A DNA stretch of 64,000 bases from Moheibacter sediminis (lineage in GTDB: Bacteria; Bacteroidota; Bacteroidia; Flavobacteriales; Weeksellaceae). The position numbers and the translations under genes are program-made. The notes below the pieces were generated by a model. It was not told the DNA's origin, did not search any database, and worked only from the letters and a program-made list of their open reading frames with translations. Shown here piece by piece: positions 36,735-45,131 of the stretch (the stretch's first letter is position 1; every line of letters starts with the position of its first letter). Location of the stretch: NCBI RefSeq assembly GCF_900176425.1, contig NZ_FWXS01000003.1:186001-250000 (forward strand). The letters run 5' to 3'.

Positions 36735-37409
36735 ATGGCAACAAAAGCGAGCAAAAAGGACGTTATACTAAACATGGTTTATAGTTTAGGGGCTGCAGTA
36801 GTAATTATCGGAGCATTATGTAAAATTAACCACTATTCACCATTAGGAATCGATGGATCTATCATCCTTGCAATTGGATTGGTTGTGGAAGCATTGATTT
36901 TCGTTGTATTTGCTTTTGACAAACCAACAGGTGATTACCAATGGGAAAAAGCATATCCGGAATTAGCTGATGGTTCTCCAGTAGCAAGAAAAACTGCCAA
37001 AGTGGTTGAGGAGTCAGACAACATGTCTCTTTCTCAAAAATTAGACAAAATGTTGGCTGATGCAAAATTAGACGCTTCTTTGATGGAAAGATTACGTGCA
37101 GGTATCGATAACTTCGGAACGGCTGTTAATGAAATCAATAAAACTACAAGCGCAGCAGCAGCTACACAACAGTATGGAGACCAATTAGCATTGGCTGCAA
37201 ATCACATGGAGTCATTAAATGCTTTGTACCAGGTACAATTAGAAAGCGGACAAAAACAAGTAGAATTAAACAAACAATTCATTTCAGAAATGGAGGCATC
37301 TGCGGGAGGTTCTCAGAAATTCCAACAGGAAATGGAAGCTTTGTCTGCAAGCATCAACAGCTTGAACAAAGTTTACGGCGGAATGTTATCTGCAATGAAA
37401 GGAAGTTAA
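36735..37409 (+). CDS. gldL: Type IX secretion motor stator-like protein GldL
   Basis: Inner-membrane protein of the GldL5-GldM2 rotary motor that converts proton motive force for T9SS and gliding. The 224 residues have two transmembrane helices (about 10-28, ending KINHYSPLG, and 38-60, ending VFAFDKPT) followed by a cytoplasmic coiled-coil region. A glutamate inside helix 2 (LVVEALIF) fits the conserved ion-coupling position. gldM follows in the same operon. Confidence 0.96.
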   Translation: MATKASKKDVILNMVYSLGAAVVIIGALCKINHYSPLGIDGSIILAIGLVVEALIFVVFAFDKPTGDYQWEKAYPELADGSPVARKTAKVVEESDNMSLSQKLDKMLADAKLDASLMERLRAGIDNFGTAVNEINKTTSAAAATQQYGDQLALAANHMESLNALYQVQLESGQKQVELNKQFISEMEASAGGSQKFQQEMEALSASINSLNKVYGGMLSAMKGS

Positions 37410-37465
37410 GAATTCAATTAACTCAAAATGAAATTAATGTTTAACATTCTACTTATTAAATAAAA

Positions 37466-39004
37466 ATGGCACAAGGCAAACAGTCACCACGTCAGAAGAT
37501 GATCAACCTGATGTACCTGATTTTCATCGCAATGATGGCAATGCAGGTAGATCGTCAGGTGTTGAGATCTTTTGAAGATATAACAGTCACTTTGAATGAA
37601 TCATCAAAATTGACTGATGAAAATAATACGACATTTTACGATCAAATTGTAAAAAAAGCAAGTGAAGATCCTGATTATGCGGCTATCCAAGGAAAGGCTG
37701 ACCAGGTAAAAGCTGAAGCAGATAAAGCGTTTAATGCTATAGATGCATTGAAAAATAAAATTATGCAAACTCAGGCATATCAATTGCCTGCAATTGGAGC
37801 AACTGAAGAGCATGAAACAAATTATGCTTCTTTATCTAATGTAGATGCAGTTACTAATTTGTTATTTATTTCTGATGACAAACCGAAACCGGAAGCGGAA
37901 GGTTTAAAATCAGCAGTTGATAATTTCAAAACTTTTATGGCTACGGCTTATGCTGATTCTGATCGTGACAAAAAACGTGTTGAACAAATTTTCAACACTT
38001 CAGACAGAGGAAAAAAATCTTGGTTAAACAGTTTATTCTATGGACAACCTTTGATTGCAGGATTGGCTAACTTAACGAAATTACAATCAGATATTCGCAC
38101 AGAAGAGGGTAACTTGGTTAGAACTTTATTGTCTAACAAATTGGAGGATGAAATTGAGTTAAAAGCATTCCAACCTATCGTAATGGTTCCACCAATTATG
38201 AGAGCTGGAAAACCAGTTGAAGCAAGCATTGCTTTTGGTGCATTTGACAATACTCTTCAAGGATCTGTATCTGTAGGCGGTCAAAACGTGACACTAAAAG
38301 ACGGTAAAGCAGTATTTAATATCACTCCAACTGGTTCAGGTATGAAAACTATTTCTGGTACTATGAGTTATAAAGCGAATGGAAAAGATGTATCAATGCC
38401 TTTTACCCAACAATATGAAGTAGTTGCTGAAACAATTCCAGAACCACCAAGTGGAGCTATCATTACAGCTGATAAGATGAATGTTGTTTACCGTGGATTA
38501 GATAACCCGATTTCAGCTACAGTAAATGGTGCGGAAGGAGCAATTTCATTGACAGCATCAGTAGGAGGATTGAGTGGATCTAACGGTAAATACAACTTTA
38601 AGCCTGCAGCAGGTAGCGGAACAGTAACATTTACTGCTTCAGCTAAAACTTCCTCAGGTAAAACTGTTTCAGGTAAAAAAGAATTTAGAATCAAACCAGT
38701 TCCACCTGCAAGAGGTAACATCTTGAACAAAACAAGTATTACAGTTCCAGCAAATGGATTGGCAGCACAAACAGTTCGTGTTGACTGGCCAGACTTCTTG
38801 TTCGACTTAACTGCGAATGTAAACTCATTCAAAGTAAAAGTTCCTGGTCAGCCTACAGCTTCTGTAACAGGAAACAAAATGTCTGCTGCATCTGGAGTAT
38901 TGAGCAAAGCAAGAAAAGGTGATGCCGTATTTGTTTTCGATATCAAATATAGCTCAGGATCTATTTCTGGTGAAGCATCACCGGTAACAATTGAAGTACA
39001 ATAA
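37466..39004 (+). CDS. gldM: Type IX secretion motor protein GldM
   Basis: Partner of GldL with one N-terminal transmembrane helix (QKMINLMYLIFIAMMAMQV, about residues 10-30) and a long periplasmic part of 480 residues. The periplasmic part has a helical D1 region (to about 220) and several beta domains (PIMRAGKPVEASIAFGAFDN onward) that reach the GldKN ring. A charged residue inside the helix is expected for coupling to GldL. Family-standard 512 residues. Confidence 0.96.
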   Translation: MAQGKQSPRQKMINLMYLIFIAMMAMQVDRQVLRSFEDITVTLNESSKLTDENNTTFYDQIVKKASEDPDYAAIQGKADQVKAEADKAFNAIDALKNKIMQTQAYQLPAIGATEEHETNYASLSNVDAVTNLLFISDDKPKPEAEGLKSAVDNFKTFMATAYADSDRDKKRVEQIFNTSDRGKKSWLNSLFYGQPLIAGLANLTKLQSDIRTEEGNLVRTLLSNKLEDEIELKAFQPIVMVPPIMRAGKPVEASIAFGAFDNTLQGSVSVGGQNVTLKDGKAVFNITPTGSGMKTISGTMSYKANGKDVSMPFTQQYEVVAETIPEPPSGAIITADKMNVVYRGLDNPISATVNGAEGAISLTASVGGLSGSNGKYNFKPAAGSGTVTFTASAKTSSGKTVSGKKEFRIKPVPPARGNILNKTSITVPANGLAAQTVRVDWPDFLFDLTANVNSFKVKVPGQPTASVTGNKMSAASGVLSKARKGDAVFVFDIKYSSGSISGEASPVTIEVQ

Positions 39005-39026
39005 AAATTAATAAATATCAATCATC

Positions 39027-39929
39027 ATGAAGTGTCTTTTTTTCGGAATAATGAGTTTGGTGGCATCTTTGGGCTATGCCCAGAATGTTTTAAACGCGAT
39101 TTCACCTGAAGAATTAAGGGAGCAGAGAGCGAATAAAACAAAGGTTACCGAAGCAGGAGATACAGTTAGTACCTTGGCAGAACCTTTGCCTTATGGTTAC
39201 ATCGAGGACAAAGAAGTCATTTGGTCAAAAGTCGTTTGGGAAGTTATCGATTTGAACGAGCGTCTCAATCAGCCTTACTACCGTTCTTCTGACGGATTAT
39301 TGACAGAATCAGCTACTCTATTCGATGCTTTGGCAAAAGGAGTGGAAAGCGGAGAAATTGCAGAAGTTTATGATGATGAGTACTTTCAAAATAAGATGAC
39401 TTATCAACAAATCAGAGATCGTATGGTAAATGTTGATACGCAACAATTTTATTACGATATGGTCGAAGCTGGAGAAACTCCTGATGAAGGTGCTATTTTT
39501 AACTTCGAAATGGATTCTCAAGACATCAAAATGGTAAAAATCAAAGGAATTTGGTACATAGACCGTCGTTTAGGAGAAATGAAATATCGTCTTTTAGGAC
39601 TTTGTATCATGGGGCCAGACGCACAGACTTTAGGTACTGAGTTTGATGACGGACAATATGTGGAATTATTCTGGATTTGGTACCCAAGTGCGCGTAAAAC
39701 ATTGAACAATTACAATGTTTTCAATCCAAATAACTCTTCGTCCAGTATTACGTTTGATGATTTGTTGAATGCAAGACGTTTCTCTTCAGTCATCTACAAA
39801 GCTCAAACCATGTATGGAATCAGACCGATTGAGGATTACATTCCAAGAAACTCTAAAGGTCAGTTAGAAGAGCACGACCGCATCCGCGAGAGCATTCTTC
39901 AGTCTGAAGCCGATATGTGGCACTATTAA
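39027..39929 (+). CDS. gldN: Type IX secretion periplasmic protein GldN
   Basis: Periplasmic partner of GldK, 300 residues. Signal peptide 1-19 (MKCLFFGIMSLVASLGYAQ). The start LNAISPEELREQR and the blocks WSKVVWEVIDLNERLNQPYY, YRLLGLCIMGPDA and FWIWYPSARKTLN are typical of GldN/PorN. It is 22 bases after gldM and ends the operon at a strong terminator. Confidence 0.96.
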   Translation: MKCLFFGIMSLVASLGYAQNVLNAISPEELREQRANKTKVTEAGDTVSTLAEPLPYGYIEDKEVIWSKVVWEVIDLNERLNQPYYRSSDGLLTESATLFDALAKGVESGEIAEVYDDEYFQNKMTYQQIRDRMVNVDTQQFYYDMVEAGETPDEGAIFNFEMDSQDIKMVKIKGIWYIDRRLGEMKYRLLGLCIMGPDAQTLGTEFDDGQYVELFWIWYPSARKTLNNYNVFNPNNSSSSITFDDLLNARRFSSVIYKAQTMYGIRPIEDYIPRNSKGQLEEHDRIRESILQSEADMWHY

Positions 39930-39950
39930 AAATTATTTTAATCCAATACA

Positions 39951-39983
39951 AATCCCGTTGACAACCTCAGCGGGATTTTTTTT
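39951..39983 (+). terminator. Terminator of gldKLMN
   Basis: 11-bp stem (39951-39961 with 39967-39977, one G-T pair), five-base loop and eight T. The core 25 bases equal the secG terminator. Confidence 0.9.
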
Positions 39984-40090
39984 GGGCGCCCGGGCGGGCT
40001 GCTTCGGTCTATGCTTCGCTCCGGTCTTTCATTGCCATTTCAGACCGCTCCTTTCAGTCGCGCCACTAAACATCCCTGACGCAGTCAACG
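39976..40090 (-). ncRNA. Structured intergenic element, copy 2 (diverged)
   Basis: Read on the minus strand it shares ordered blocks with copy 1 at 24991-25130: CTGCGT, AGGGAT, GGAGCG, AGCCCGCCC and a final GGGCGCCC followed by A run. It also has CGGTCT and AGACCG able to pair. It begins directly at the T run of the gldN terminator. The overall identity to copy 1 is low, so I call it a related, decayed or compensated copy. It does not encode a credible protein. Confidence 0.4.
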
Positions 40091-40159
40091 TTATAAATTT
40101 TAACTTTTCAACTTATCAACACCGACATATTTTGACGTTATCACTTCGTAAATTTGAGT

Positions 40160-41236
40160 GTGGAATCAAAAATTACAAAAGGACAGGGAGCAATAGAAAA
40201 CGTTCACAATCATTTCAATCGAAATGCTTATGAACGCACCATTTATGAAGATAACTTACTGACAGAAGAAGGAGAAATAGAGGAATCTATCGCCAAAACA
40301 GAAATCATAGAAGTTTTCCCAAAAACCATCATGAATGATGTCCGAAGAAAAGGACAACCTTTGGAGTTTTCCATGAATCCATACCAAGGCTGTGAGCACG
40401 GTTGTGCTTATTGCTATGCACGGCCTACGCATGAGTATTGGGGATACAGTGCAGGAATAGATTTCGAACGCAAAATTTTAGTCAAAAAATCTGCGCCTCA
40501 ATTATTAGAAAAATTATTTCAAAAAAGAGGATATCAAGCAAGGGAATTTATGCTTTCCGGAAATACAGATTGCTACCAGCCTGTAGAACGAAAATTAGAA
40601 ATTACACGCAAGGTTTTAAATGTTTGTCTGGATTACCGCCATCCGGTGGGAATTATCACCAAAAATGCTTTAATTCTACGTGATTTAGACATTTTGAAAA
40701 AGCTTGCGGAAAAGAACCTGGTCAATGTTGCGATTAGCATTCCCACCATCAATGAAGATTTGAGAAAAAAGTTAGAACCACGCACTTCATCAATTCCACA
40801 AAAATTAAAAACAATTGAAACCTTGGTTCAAAATGGAATTCCGGTTTTTCCGATGGTTGCACCCATCATTCCCGGACTCAACAGCATGGAAATTCTTCCT
40901 GTTTTAAAAAAAGTTTCAGAGTTGGGAGCTTATAATTTCGGTTACACATTGGTCAGATTAAATGATACGGTAGAGCCGGTTTTTTCCTCTTGGATTCATG
41001 AACATTATCCTGACAGAGCAGAGAAAGTTTTGAACCAGATCAAATCTATGCATGGAGGAAAACTCGGTGAAAGATTGGCAATGAAAAGAAACAAAGGCGA
41101 AGGGAATATTGCGGAAATGATTCATTCAACATTTAGAATCGGAAGACAGAAATATTTTGCGGACAAGCCCAAACGTGAAGAATTAGCAACACATCTTTTC
41201 AACGGAAAAAAGGGAGAACAATTATCTTTGTTTTAA
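40160..41236 (+). CDS. Radical SAM protein, PA0069/SPL-like family
   Basis: Product of about 358 residues, with the radical SAM cluster motif GCEHGCAYCYARPTHEYWG (about residue 75) and upstream FSMNPYQ. This start and LSGNTDCYQPVERKLEITRK match the PA0069-type family, which resembles spore photoproduct lyase but has no proven reaction. I prefer GTG 40160; TTG 40154 is possible but lies in a TAAATTTG sequence. The methyltransferase gene follows after nine bases. Confidence 0.85.
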   Translation: MESKITKGQGAIENVHNHFNRNAYERTIYEDNLLTEEGEIEESIAKTEIIEVFPKTIMNDVRRKGQPLEFSMNPYQGCEHGCAYCYARPTHEYWGYSAGIDFERKILVKKSAPQLLEKLFQKRGYQAREFMLSGNTDCYQPVERKLEITRKVLNVCLDYRHPVGIITKNALILRDLDILKKLAEKNLVNVAISIPTINEDLRKKLEPRTSSIPQKLKTIETLVQNGIPVFPMVAPIIPGLNSMEILPVLKKVSELGAYNFGYTLVRLNDTVEPVFSSWIHEHYPDRAEKVLNQIKSMHGGKLGERLAMKRNKGEGNIAEMIHSTFRIGRQKYFADKPKREELATHLFNGKKGEQLSLF

Positions 41237-41245
41237 TTTTGAAAT

Positions 41246-41905
41246 ATGAATGAACAAGAATTGAAAGGGCTTGCGGAGCAATTGGGCAATCCATCTGGGA
41301 AAAAAGGAGTAGAAGTGGCGGAAATGATGGACAGAAATAATATCAAAATGACCATTCATTCCATCGATAATTTAGAAATTAAAAATGGAGATTCTATTTT
41401 GGAAATCGGTCATGGAAATTGCGGCCATTTGAAATTAATTTTCGAGAAAGCAATCGAAATTCAATATACGGGTTATGATATTTCGGAATTGATGAACATT
41501 GAAGCAAAGAAATTAAACCAAAATTTAATTCAAAATAATTCTATAGAATTCAAGTTGTACGACGGAGATATTTTTTCCGAAGCTGATAATTCTTTTGATA
41601 AAATTTTTACAGTAAACACGCTTTATTTCTGGTCAAATCCAATTGAATTTATCAATGAAATTTACAGAACTACAAAACCAAATGGAATTTTCTGTTTGAC
41701 TTTTGCTGAAAAAGATTTTATGGAGAAACTTCCTTTTACAAAATTCGGATTTAATTTATACAGCATCGAAGATGTCCAAAAATTAATTGAACATTCAAAT
41801 TTCAATCTTGAAAAAATCGAAAATCAAACAGAAGAAATTCAATCGAAATCAGGAGAAATTGTCAGCCGAAAGTTTCTAACGATGGTTTTGAAGAAAACTT
41901 TATAG
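41246..41905 (+). CDS. SAM-dependent class I methyltransferase
   Basis: Product of 219 residues. Motif I ILEIGHGNCGHLKLIF (about residue 51) binds S-adenosylmethionine; YTGYDISELM is motif post-I and DKIFTVNTLYFWSNPIEFI motif II/III. Substrate not deducible; the UbiE/small-molecule type is likely. It is nine bases downstream of the radical SAM gene, suggesting a pair, and overlaps the end of the converging ribB by six bases. Confidence 0.85.
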   Translation: MNEQELKGLAEQLGNPSGKKGVEVAEMMDRNNIKMTIHSIDNLEIKNGDSILEIGHGNCGHLKLIFEKAIEIQYTGYDISELMNIEAKKLNQNLIQNNSIEFKLYDGDIFSEADNSFDKIFTVNTLYFWSNPIEFINEIYRTTKPNGIFCLTFAEKDFMEKLPFTKFGFNLYSIEDVQKLIEHSNFNLEKIENQTEEIQSKSGEIVSRKFLTMVLKKTL

Positions 41906-43036
41906 TTCGGTATATTCAACAATTTCAATATCAAAACCGCCTACAGATTGTTTTGCATTTGGGTTTCTTGTAATGAGATTGATGTTCTTGATGCCTAAAT
42001 CTTTAATGATTTGCGCTCCGATTCCATAATCTTTCATGTCATTTGGAATGATTCCTGTCGCAGCAGTTCCTTCTAAATACTGTTTGAACTGATTCATTTT
42101 GCTCAACAACAAATCAGAATCGGAAACATTATTGATGAAAATAATTGCTCCTTTTCCAAAGTCATTGATGATCTCAGTAGTTTTTTGAACCAAAGGTGTT
42201 TCCCCAAATTGTAACGCAGAAAACAAATCGTAATAACTATTCGAAGAAATCACTCTCAACGGAATTACCTCATTTTCAGTCCATTTTCCTTTTGTCAAAG
42301 CAAAGTGGATTTGATTATTAGTTGTTTGTTTGTAAGAAGTCATCTGGAAATCACCGAAAGCAGTTTGCACCGGAAATTCGTCAATTCTTTCAATCAATGA
42401 ATCATGTTGCAAACGGTAAGCAATCAAATCCTGAATCGAAATTATTTTCAAATCAAATTTTTCAGCAATCTTGAAAAGTTGTGGCAAACGTGCCATGGAA
42501 CCGTCTTCATTTAAGATTTCAACCAAAATTCCGGCAGGTTTAAATCCAGCCAATCTTGCCAAATCAACCGCAGCTTCCGTATGTCCTGCTCTCCTCAAAA
42601 CTCCGCCAGTTTTGGCTTGCAAAGGGAAAATGTGTCCCGGTCGCCCTAAATCAGACGCTTTTGTATGTGGATCCACCAACGATTCTATTGTGTTCGCTCT
42701 GTCTTTCGCAGAAATTCCGGTGGTATTTCCTTTTCCTTTGTAATCAACCGAAACAGTAAATTGGGTTTCGTGTAAAACGGTATTGTTCGTAACCATCAAA
42801 TGCAGATCCAATTCCTGACAACGTTCAATTGTAAGCGGTGTACAGATCAACCCTCGTCCATGTGTCGCCATGAAGTTGACCATTTCGGGTGTAACTTTTT
42901 CGGCAGCGGCTATGAAATCGCCTTCATTTTCGCGGTCTTCGTCATCGACAACGATGATTACTTTTCCTTCTTGAATGTCTTTTAGAGCTTCAGATATGGT
43001 GTTTAGGCGGATTGTTTCTAACATTGTTTCCATCAT
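41900..43036 (-). CDS. ribB: 3,4-dihydroxy-2-butanone-4-phosphate synthase with degenerate GTP cyclohydrolase II domain
   Basis: Two-domain RibBA layout in 378 residues. Residues 1-205 are an intact Rib[17 protein letters not shown] (acidic metal loop), [18 protein letters not shown] and [18 protein letters not shown]. The C-terminal half is a RibA-type fold whose three zinc cysteines are gone: the region [19 protein letters not shown] replaces the canonical Cys-containing block. So it makes the four-carbon riboflavin precursor, while GTP cyclohydrolase must come from elsewhere. Start codon overlaps the permease stop (ATGA). Confidence 0.9.
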   Translation of the reverse strand: MMETMLETIRLNTISEALKDIQEGKVIIVVDDEDRENEGDFIAAAEKVTPEMVNFMATHGRGLICTPLTIERCQELDLHLMVTNNTVLHETQFTVSVDYKGKGNTTGISAKDRANTIESLVDPHTKASDLGRPGHIFPLQAKTGGVLRRAGHTEAAVDLARLAGFKPAGILVEILNEDGSMARLPQLFKIAEKFDLKIISIQDLIAYRLQHDSLIERIDEFPVQTAFGDFQMTSYKQTTNNQIHFALTKGKWTENEVIPLRVISSNSYYDLFSALQFGETPLVQKTTEIINDFGKGAIIFINNVSDSDLLLSKMNQFKQYLEGTAATGIIPNDMKDYGIGAQIIKDLGIKNINLITRNPNAKQSVGGFDIEIVEYTEL

Positions 43037-44499
43037 TGATAACGACTATGTTCGGTATTTTTTTGTTTGCGTCTGAACCTTGAAAAGAATTTAACTACCG
43101 GATCTAAATAATTTCCTAAGTTAAATAATCCCGAATCATTATTTGCCTTGTAAAACAGCACCATAGCAAAAGGGAAAAATATCAGGTTTGCAGACCATGC
43201 AGCAAAGGTAGGGTCTATAATGCCATTTTTGGTCATGTTTTCAGAAGAAAAATTGATGATATAATACAGAACAAATATGACAATCGAAATCACAACCGGC
43301 ATCCCGATTCCCCCCTTTTTTACAATTGCACCTAACGGAGCGCCAATCAAAAAGAAAATGATGCAGGTAAAAGCATACGAGAAATTTCTGTGATAATGCA
43401 GCTTTTGTTTCGCCTGAATTTTTGTTTTAGTACGAATTTCTTCTCCCTGCCATTTATAACTTTCCATTTCTCTTTCCACTGAGGCAATGGATTCGTTCAG
43501 TAATTGGGTTTTCTTTTCAGGTTTTAAATCTTCTATTTTTTTAGGTAAAGAATCCTTTGCAGATAATTTGATTTCCTTCAACTTATCCCATCCATAAACA
43601 TTTTTAGCATAGTTTCCTTTGAAAACTTGGTCGTAATATTTTGCATAATCTTTGGTCATGGAATCAATTCTTCGGTTCAATTTTGAAGCATTGAGAAATC
43701 GGTAATGGTCTGTAATATTTTCTTCATCCATTGCTTTTTGCAAAATTTCAGAGATGTCGATGTATAGATTCATCGTATCAAATTTGATGGATTGATTGGG
43801 TTGATTTTTTCTTTCCTGTGCGCCTTTGCCTTTTATTTCATCCACATAAATATGTCCGTCAAAAAGCTCCATTTTCAAAAGACGAATGTCTTCCTTGTCA
43901 CGGGTTAATGTTCCTTTTTTTGAAATAATGGTTTGTTTGTCATCATCAAATTTTCCGGTTTTATGAATGAAAACATCTGCTAAAATATCTTGATTTTCAC
44001 CGGAAACTTTGTTAATTTTCATGCTGAATCCGGGAATGTTTTCAATGAATGCACCTTCCACCAATTGTAAAGTAGGATTGGCCTTGACAATATTGTAAGC
44101 TAAATTCTTTGCTTTCCTTTGTGAATACGGCATAACGTGGTCTCCAAAAAAATAAAGTCCGATTGCCATCAAGGAAACAACAGTAAAAAGAGGAGTCAGA
44201 ATTCTTGCAAGAGAAATTCCAGAAGCCTTCATGGCAGCCAATTCATAGCGCTCGCCCAATCCACCAAAAGTCATGATGGAGCCCAACAAAATGGTTAACG
44301 GTAAAACAAGCTGGATAACGTTGATTCCCAAATAAATCAACAGTTCACCGATGGTAAGCCAACTCAATCCTTTTCCTGCAAACTTTTCCATTTCCTGCCA
44401 TGCAAACTGCACGATGAAGATGAAAAATAAGATACTGAAAATAAAAAAAAATGGTCCTAAAAACGTTTTAACCGTGTACCAATCAAGCTTTTTGATCAT
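43033..44499 (-). CDS. LptF/LptG-family permease
   Basis: Inner-membrane permease of the LPS-export complex LptB2FG. The 488 residues begin with KLDWYTVKTFLGPFFFIFS and have three N-terminal helices, a periplasmic domain of roughly 270 residues and three C-terminal helices (IIFFLIGAPLGAIVKKGGIG is the cytoplasm-near loop). In Bacteroidota the F and G roles are hard to separate, so I give no symbol. It follows a LolA-like gene and ftsK. Confidence 0.9.
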   Translation of the reverse strand: MIKKLDWYTVKTFLGPFFFIFSILFFIFIVQFAWQEMEKFAGKGLSWLTIGELLIYLGINVIQLVLPLTILLGSIMTFGGLGERYELAAMKASGISLARILTPLFTVVSLMAIGLYFFGDHVMPYSQRKAKNLAYNIVKANPTLQLVEGAFIENIPGFSMKINKVSGENQDILADVFIHKTGKFDDDKQTIISKKGTLTRDKEDIRLLKMELFDGHIYVDEIKGKGAQERKNQPNQSIKFDTMNLYIDISEILQKAMDEENITDHYRFLNASKLNRRIDSMTKDYAKYYDQVFKGNYAKNVYGWDKLKEIKLSAKDSLPKKIEDLKPEKKTQLLNESIASVEREMESYKWQGEEIRTKTKIQAKQKLHYHRNFSYAFTCIIFFLIGAPLGAIVKKGGIGMPVVISIVIFVLYYIINFSSENMTKNGIIDPTFAAWSANLIFFPFAMVLFYKANNDSGLFNLGNYLDPVVKFFSRFRRKQKNTEHSRYQ

Positions 44500-45126
44500 T
44501 TAAATCTGGGTTACAATGTAGCCGTCGCTTTCATATTTTGACTTATCAAATTTAAACAAAGGTTTCGGAATAATTAAATTTTCTAAATAATCTTTCACAG
44601 TGATGGTTCTAGTACCTCCATTTTTATTGGTTTCCTTGTATTGGTAAAGGGTTTTATTGTTTGTATTAATTCCTACGGAAATAGATTTTACATCAGAATT
44701 TCCTGTTGGCGTTAATTTGATAAATTGAATTTTATTTCCGTCAATGGTGCTGGTTTTTTCCAATTCATATTTGTAACCCGTTTTGTACATCCCCAGAATT
44801 TTAACAGGCGTCAAAAGATCGTCGCTGTCTTTTGTAGGTATGGAAACAGTAACTTCTTTATCTTCCTTTGAAATGGTGTACAAAGTTTTCCCGTCATAAA
44901 TCTGATTGATTCCCATCACATTCAGATTATATTTTTCTTTTGAAGCATAAACTTCACCAATTTCGCCTTTGGAATTTCCGCTTTCTTTTACTTCAAATTT
45001 GATGTAATAAGTTGGGATTTTTGAGTAAGAATTACTCACCTGATCCAGCAATTCTTTAGCATTTTGAGCATTTGCAGAAATGGAAAGTGACAATAAAATC
45101 ACCGTGAAAAATATGTACTTGATCAT
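44500..45126 (-). CDS. LolA-like outer-membrane lipoprotein carrier
   Basis: Periplasmic protein of 208 residues with signal peptide 1-20 (SISANAQ). The mature part ELLDQVSNSYSKIPTYYIKF and YDGKTLYTISKEDKEVTV are LolA/LolB-like. Known role in the family: shuttles lipoproteins from LolCDE to the outer membrane. The gene abuts the permease gene by one base, tying it to envelope-lipid traffic. FtsK is directly upstream. Confidence 0.85.
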   Translation of the reverse strand: MIKYIFFTVILLSLSISANAQNAKELLDQVSNSYSKIPTYYIKFEVKESGNSKGEIGEVYASKEKYNLNVMGINQIYDGKTLYTISKEDKEVTVSIPTKDSDDLLTPVKILGMYKTGYKYELEKTSTIDGNKIQFIKLTPTGNSDVKSISVGINTNNKTLYQYKETNKNGGTRTITVKDYLENLIIPKPLFKFDKSKYESDGYIVTQI

Positions 45127-45131
45127 TAGAT

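Noticed and set aside
39958-40233. 91-codon open frame across the gldN terminator and repeat copy 2
   Set aside because: It begins inside the terminator hairpin and runs into the radical SAM gene; the product is not protein-like.
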